A stretch of 64,000 bases of DNA from Verrucomicrobiota bacterium. Its GTDB lineage: Bacteria; Verrucomicrobiota; Kiritimatiellia; CAIQIC01; JAGNIJ01. Positions 60,988 to 64,000 of the stretch are shown here, piece after piece (the stretch's first letter is position 1; each line of letters opens with the position of its first letter). Where the stretch lies: assembly GCA_022710725.1 (NCBI GenBank), contig JAKLGK010000009.1, positions 114,036 to 178,035 of the forward strand. The letters run 5' to 3'. The notes under the pieces are model-generated. The model was not told the DNA's origin. It searched no databases and worked only from the letters and a program-made list of their open reading frames with translations. Made by a program: the position numbers and the translations under genes.

Positions 60988-61008
60988 CGCCGATCAAGCG
61001 GATCGGCG
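60988..61008. terminator. Hairpin between mscS and the tRNA remnant
   Basis: CGCCGATC (60988-60995) and GATCGGCG (61001-61008) give an 8-bp stem with a 5-nt loop, 47 bases after mscS. No T-run follows. It could end the mscS message or, from the other side, the former tRNA transcript. Confidence 0.45.
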
Positions 61009-61027
61009 CGAATGCAGGGAAAAAAGG

Positions 61028-61075
61028 TGGTGCGCCTGCCGCGAGTTGAACGCGGAACCTTCAGCTCCGGAGGCC
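61028..61075 (-). tRNA. 3' half of a tRNA-Arg(CCG) gene, probable attachment site
   Basis: Read on the minus strand: anticodon loop CTCCGGA (anticodon CCG), stem half GCTGA, variable loop AGGTT, T-arm CCGCG-TTCAACT-CGCGG with five perfect pairs and a normal T-loop, acceptor half CAGGCGC, discriminator A and encoded CCA (61028-61030). Upstream of the anticodon loop only three pairs of the anticodon stem can form and the D-arm and 5' acceptor are missing. So it is a 3' fragment, not a working gene. Such fragments mark one edge of elements integrated by tyrosine recombinases in tRNA genes; phage-like genes begin just beyond. Confidence 0.82.
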
Positions 61076-61076
61076 C

Positions 61077-61118
61077 GGAAAATGAAAAAATAGCGTTTTT
61101 CGCTGTTTTTCATTTTCC
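61077..61118. terminator. Long AT-rich inverted repeat at the edge of the element
   Basis: GGAAAATGAAAAAATAGCG (61077-61095) pairs with CGCTGTTTTTCATTTTCC (61101-61118) around TTTTT with one bulge. T-runs occur on both strands, so it could stop transcription both ways at the border of the integrated element. The following 61119-61260 is AT-richer DNA with no gene found. Confidence 0.6.
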
Positions 61119-61260
61119 CGAGATGAAAGGCGCATTTCAGCCCTGCAAACAAAGGACGAAAAATACCATCGCCGGACAAAATAAAGCAAGGTTGAGAACG
61201 GTGCGAAATCGTGGTCAAGTGACGCACTATTGCCCCCACAAAAAACGCCGCTAATCGTCA

Positions 61261-61287
61261 TGACTTCAGCAGGGACGGCTGAAGTCA
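61261..61287 (-). terminator. Hairpin at the end of the phage-like gene run
   Basis: TGACTTCAGC (61261-61270) and GCTGAAGTCA (61278-61287) form a perfect 10-bp stem with a 7-nt loop over the stop codon of the subtilisin-like gene. No T-run follows on the minus strand. Confidence 0.5.
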
Positions 61288-62183
61288 AAGAATTCAATCG
61301 GAGCAATGAGACTTCGAAGCCCTTTGGGCGCCGGAGGCGGCATCAAATCCTGGGGCATCAGGCGTGCGTACTTCTGCCAGGCTTCTTCCCAGTTGCCGAA
61401 GCCCCACTTCGCGTGATGCGTCATGTTCGCGTAGACCGCCTTGGTCGGGCGCGTGGCCTCGTGCATGACCGCCAGCTTGAGCGCGGATGTCTGCAACCGG
61501 CGAAGCGCGGCGGCACCGGCAAACTTCGGCGTGGCGGCGCTGGTCCCTGACCACAGGCGCCAGCGGCCAGTGGCGTCCGGCGAGTAAACCCGGTCGCCCC
61601 ACATGACGCAGAGCACCCCTGCCCCGTCGCCCGACCAGGGCGCGGGCTTCCCGGACCGGTGCGCGGCGCCGATGATGCAGCAGCTATTCAGGAGCCGCTG
61701 CGGGTAGACAACATCATCGTCCTTGTCGTTGTCATCGTCGTTGCCCGCGGCGCCGACGTCGAGGAACCCGATCTCGGCCTGGAGCGCGGCGTAGCGCTCC
61801 GCCCAGTCGGCCCATTCAACCTGTGCGTAGAACTCACCGAGCGTATCGTCCAAATCCCACTGGCCCCAGGACCGCGAGACCACGTCCGGTCGCTCCTCGC
61901 GGATCACCTCAAGGATGCGCTCCTCCGAGCCGGGGATGAACCGGGCGTTCTGGTCGAAGATGCGGCAGAAGACCAGCTCGACCTTCTCGATGAGTTCCCC
62001 GGCCAGGATCGCCGCCTGGGCGGGCAACGCCAGGAGCCAGCCGCAAAGCGAGCCATGCTCGTGGCAGATCGTATCCCGCCACTTCTCGGGCGTGGGCGTC
62101 CCGCGCAACTCGATGTCGGGCAGGAGATCCCGGTACGGGGCATGGATTCGCTCGCCCTGACTGTCCACGCACAGCAGCTTCAC
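61266..62183 (-). CDS. Subtilisin-like (S8) serine protease, phage-associated
   Basis: A 305-residue subtilase. Likely triad: D7 (LLCVDSQG), H43 (HEHGSLCGWL) and S215 (WSGTSAATPKFAGAAAL); N148 in VGAAGND fits the oxyanion Asn. An acidic stretch DDDNDKDDD follows. No signal peptide or propeptide is visible, so it is a cytoplasmic or virion protein. GTG start at 62183 overlaps the preceding lipoprotein stop (GTGA). It is the last of six minus-strand genes of the element. Role unknown; virion protein maturation or interference with a host or rival phage are options. Confidence 0.8.
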   Translation of the reverse strand: MKLLCVDSQGERIHAPYRDLLPDIELRGTPTPEKWRDTICHEHGSLCGWLLALPAQAAILAGELIEKVELVFCRIFDQNARFIPGSEERILEVIREERPDVVSRSWGQWDLDDTLGEFYAQVEWADWAERYAALQAEIGFLDVGAAGNDDDNDKDDDVVYPQRLLNSCCIIGAAHRSGKPAPWSGDGAGVLCVMWGDRVYSPDATGRWRLWSGTSAATPKFAGAAALRRLQTSALKLAVMHEATRPTKAVYANMTHHAKWGFGNWEEAWQKYARLMPQDLMPPPAPKGLRSLIAPIEFFDFSRPC

Positions 62184-62302
62184 GGGGCCCCTCCGACGTA
62201 CTCCTCGCCATCGTGGTCCGGCGTGGTGTCCCAGTCGTAGCCCTTCGGCGTGCCGCAGCCGGCCAGCATCAGCGCTGCAAGAATGACGGCAAGCAACTTC
62301 AC
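62180..62302 (-). CDS. Tiny lipoprotein (40 residues)
   Basis: GTG at 62302 gives a 40-residue lipoprotein: KLLAVILAALMLAGC is a signal peptide with lipobox LAGC, followed by a short acidic tail (GYDWDTTPDHDGEEYVGG). The start shares one base with the upstream TAG, and the stop overlaps the next start. Size, lipobox and its place in a phage-like run recall Rz1-type spanin lipoproteins, but the Pro-rich tail of Rz1 is absent. Confidence 0.7.
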   Translation of the reverse strand: MKLLAVILAALMLAGCGTPKGYDWDTTPDHDGEEYVGGAP

Positions 62303-62721
62303 TACCGGGCCCTCCGAGCGCGTTGGGCCGTTTCCTCGGTGCTATCCTCGGCCGGGGCCGGGGCCGGCGTGCTGCTCTGGTTGTTGTTCACCGTCGAGTT
62401 ATCCATGAAGTACACGGGCGAATTGTCGCCGGTCTGGATCGTGTAGGCCGTAGTGCTGTGGGTGGAACTGCTCCCGCCGCTATCCTCCAGGGCGTCATAG
62501 GCTAGGTACCCGGCCCCGAGATCAATGACCGCGGCGAAGCCGTGGATGAAGGGATGCTCGACAACTTCGTCCAGGGCGAAGAGATCCACCCCGGCCATGA
62601 TGGTCTTGCCGTCCACTTCCACGCGGACCGCGCTTTGACGCTGCAGGAGTTGGTTCGTCAGCGCCGTGGCGCAGCCGTTACAGAGCAGCAGGGCGACCAA
62701 CAGGATCGATGCGATTTTCAT
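62302..62721 (-). CDS. Phage-associated lipoprotein
   Basis: A 139-residue lipoprotein: MKIASILLVALLLCNGC ends in a lipobox-like LCNGC. The mature part has LRQ-type charged text, a hydrophobic patch (FAAVIDLGAGYLAYDAL) and a Ser/Thr/Asn-rich tail. ATG at 62721; the longer frame to 62982 is shadow. It overlaps the DUF1353 gene by 44 bp. Function unknown. Confidence 0.68.
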   Translation of the reverse strand: MKIASILLVALLLCNGCATALTNQLLQRQSAVRVEVDGKTIMAGVDLFALDEVVEHPFIHGFAAVIDLGAGYLAYDALEDSGGSSSTHSTTAYTIQTGDNSPVYFMDNSTVNNNQSSTPAPAPAEDSTEETAQRARRAR

Positions 62722-63151
62722 TGTGCCTCCGGTATTTTCTCCACAGGTACCAACCAAAAGAGCGGACAGCGGCCCACATGAGGCGGGCGAGCGGGCGCGA
62801 GACGCCGAGGTAGAGCATGAGTTCGAGGAAGATGCTATCAGCGTAAGCGCGGGTGATTGGCCGCCCCTCGACGGCCCCATGCCAGTAGAGCCAGTCATGC
62901 CAAAGCGCCGCCAGGCCGTAGAAGTTCCGACCATCGCCCGCAGGCGGCATAAAGGGCCAGAGGAACGGAGGGATCGTGGCAAAGTCCGTCGTGAATCCCG
63001 CCCGGACCGTCGAGACCGGCCCAGCTTGGGTGCGATAGGAGATATCCCCGGCCACCGCCCAATCCCTGCCGTTCACGTACTCGAAGCGGAAAGCCCCATC
63101 GAACCGGCCCTCCGGATCGGGCACCTTGAGCAGAATGGCGTTGGTGTTCAT
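62678..63151 (-). CDS. DUF1353 family phage protein
   Basis: A 157-residue protein fitting DUF1353, a family nearly confined to phages and prophages: VRAGFTTDFATIPPFLWPF, then GLAALWHDWLYWHG and a C-terminal hydrophobic, basic segment (LMWAAVRSFGWYLWRKYRR). The family has no settled role, sometimes placed near lysis or tail genes. ATG at 63151, 3 bp after the small membrane protein gene. It supports a phage origin for this end of the window. Confidence 0.85.
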   Translation of the reverse strand: MNTNAILLKVPDPEGRFDGAFRFEYVNGRDWAVAGDISYRTQAGPVSTVRAGFTTDFATIPPFLWPFMPPAGDGRNFYGLAALWHDWLYWHGAVEGRPITRAYADSIFLELMLYLGVSRPLARLMWAAVRSFGWYLWRKYRRHNENRIDPVGRPAAL

Positions 63152-63154
63152 GGA

Positions 63155-63418
63155 TCAGTCGTTGTGGGGGTCCCGGATGCAGGGCCGTTGGGCCAGGTTC
63201 TCAGAAAGCTTCGTGAGCGCCCCGGCGATCTTGTCGAGGCTCGCTCGGTAATCGCTGCCCTGCCGGTACATCAGGTACACGCAGAAGCAGCAGACGGCGC
63301 CCAGGACCACGGTGACCGGCCATTTGCTCACCGCCTCCAAAGCCTCCGGGGAGGCCGGAGCGGCGCTGGCCAGGGCAGCCAGGCTTCCGGCGGAAACGGC
63401 TATGGTTTTGGAGATCAT
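63155..63418 (-). CDS. Small membrane protein, holin-like
   Basis: An 87-residue protein with one clear membrane helix (WPVTVVLGAVCCFCVYLMY) and possibly a second near the N-terminus (SLAALASAAPASP), ending in a charged helix. Size and position next to DUF1353 in a phage-like run fit a holin or accessory lysis protein, but no family motif is seen. Confidence 0.6.
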   Translation of the reverse strand: MISKTIAVSAGSLAALASAAPASPEALEAVSKWPVTVVLGAVCCFCVYLMYRQGSDYRASLDKIAGALTKLSENLAQRPCIRDPHND

Positions 63419-63421
63419 GGC

Positions 63422-63916
63422 TTACTCACGCACGCCCAGGAGGCGCTCCAGGTTCTCAAGGCGTTGCTGCAACTGGCCGTTCAGACCGTCCTTCGCGGCC
63501 TGCTTTTTTCCGTTGTGGTCCCGAACCTTGGCCGCGATACGGGCCGCCCGCTCTTCCGGGGTGATGCTCGGGGACTCGTGCTCGATGTACGTCACAAGGT
63601 CGCCCCCGTCCGTCGCCACGACGCCCACGCCGACCTGGTTGGTCTCGCTGGTCAGGACCAGCACGGGCACCTCGATCCCGTGAGACATGACCTCCGGGGC
63701 TGCCACCGAGATCCTGGCGGCTTCGGCCTCCGCCGCCTGTTGCGCATCCCAGTCCGCCACTGTCATCTGTACAAGGGATGCGGCGGCGCTGAACGGGTCG
63801 GCAGGGTCCTGCGCCCATGAATGGGACACCGCAACATAGCCGGGGTCCGGCTCGGGTATCGGGCGGCATTTACGCGGAGCTTCCCCCCATCCTTTGGACA
63901 GTTTCAAGGGTAGCAT
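63422..63916 (-). CDS. Unknown phage-associated protein
   Basis: A 164-residue protein of no recognised family: a Pro-rich start, an Ala/Glu-rich helix (AQQAAEAEAARISV), a beta stretch (VPVLVLTSETNQVGVGVVA) and a C-terminal coiled coil (GQLQQRLENLERLLG). It may be a small structural or tail-associated protein. ATG at 63916. A strong Shine-Dalgarno lies 24 bases upstream before a short in-frame ORF. Confidence 0.65.
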   Translation of the reverse strand: MLPLKLSKGWGEAPRKCRPIPEPDPGYVAVSHSWAQDPADPFSAAASLVQMTVADWDAQQAAEAEAARISVAAPEVMSHGIEVPVLVLTSETNQVGVGVVATDGGDLVTYIEHESPSITPEERAARIAAKVRDHNGKKQAAKDGLNGQLQQRLENLERLLGVRE

Positions 63917-63948
63917 AAGCTAATGGTTCGTCGTCATTCCACCTCCTT
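63914..63948 (-). promoter_or_regulatory. Strong ribosome site before a 5-codon in-frame ORF
   Basis: Minus strand: AAGGAGGT (63941-63948), then ATG at 63937 and four more codons (MTTNH), a TAG at 63922-63920, CTT, and the ATG of the 164-residue gene at 63916, all in one frame. Either a leader ORF with re-initiation or a start damaged by a nonsense change. The remaining 63949-64000 shows no gene. Confidence 0.55.
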
Positions 63949-64000
63949 CTTTCTTCCCCCCTCCCGCCCCCCCTGGGGGGCGGCGCGCCTCTCAACTTCG

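Noticed and set aside
61028..61075. A complete tRNA gene
   Set aside because: D-arm, 5' acceptor strand and two anticodon-stem pairs are missing; only the 3' half is present.

Overview
The window is GC-rich, gene-dense bacterial DNA. The gene content points to the PVC superphylum, most likely a Kiritimatiellota or Verrucomicrobiota relative. Supporting signs are a prepilin with an H-X9-DG tail, secreted proteins ending in a shared 'DL..W...FYRL' module, a very large DUF11-repeat surface protein, a bacterial mevalonate pathway pair, and dispersed palindromic repeats of the TTTTCCAA-N3-TTGGAAAA type. The taxonomic call is inference; there is no rRNA in the window.

Layout, left to right. (1) 1-3.1 kb, minus strand: a double-domain ArsR-type regulator heads a run of three family-4 glycosyltransferases, with two near-identical perfect palindromes upstream as probable operators. 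(2) 3.1-5.8 kb, minus: a cobalamin riboswitch precedes a secreted DUF4465 protein and a translationally coupled prepilin-like protein. (3) 5.8-21.3 kb, metabolism: metF; a Kelch/thioredoxin fusion; a nitrilase-family amidohydrolase coupled to a malonate-decarboxylase alpha-type CoA transferase; lysA; argJ-argB-argD-argG; mevalonate pathway genes (HMG-CoA synthase, mevalonate kinase); cysK plus a MoaD/ThiS-like carrier. (4) 21.4-38.9 kb, minus: a 4606-residue DUF11 surface protein followed by a separately encoded C25 (gingipain-like) propeptide, a C25 protease and a small secreted protein. (5) 39.1-46.4 kb, plus: a LuxR-type response regulator, a secreted alpha/beta hydrolase, then PqqD-like protein, SPASM radical SAM enzyme, a 55-residue precursor-like peptide, an HPr-kinase-like protein, a flippase and a glycosyltransferase. 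(6) 46.4-57.2 kb, minus: ten tightly packed polysaccharide genes. (7) 57.3-60.9 kb: a fragment of a secreted protein, an unknown membrane-anchored protein, a DUF2461 protein and MscS. (8) From about 61.03 kb to the right edge: a tRNA-Arg(CCG) 3' half followed by phage-like genes, read here as the left end of an element integrated in a tRNA gene.

The best candidate for an undescribed system is the peptide-modification cassette at 41.0-43.7 kb. A short Lys-rich leader with a Y-x-K-P motif, a two-Cys tail and a C-terminal Ser lies directly between a PqqD/radical SAM pair and an HPr-kinase-like enzyme, downstream of an AT-rich perfect palindrome. Second are the riboswitch-controlled DUF4465/prepilin pair and the giant surface protein with a split C25 protease. 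All functional assignments come from reading motifs by eye; no database search was run.
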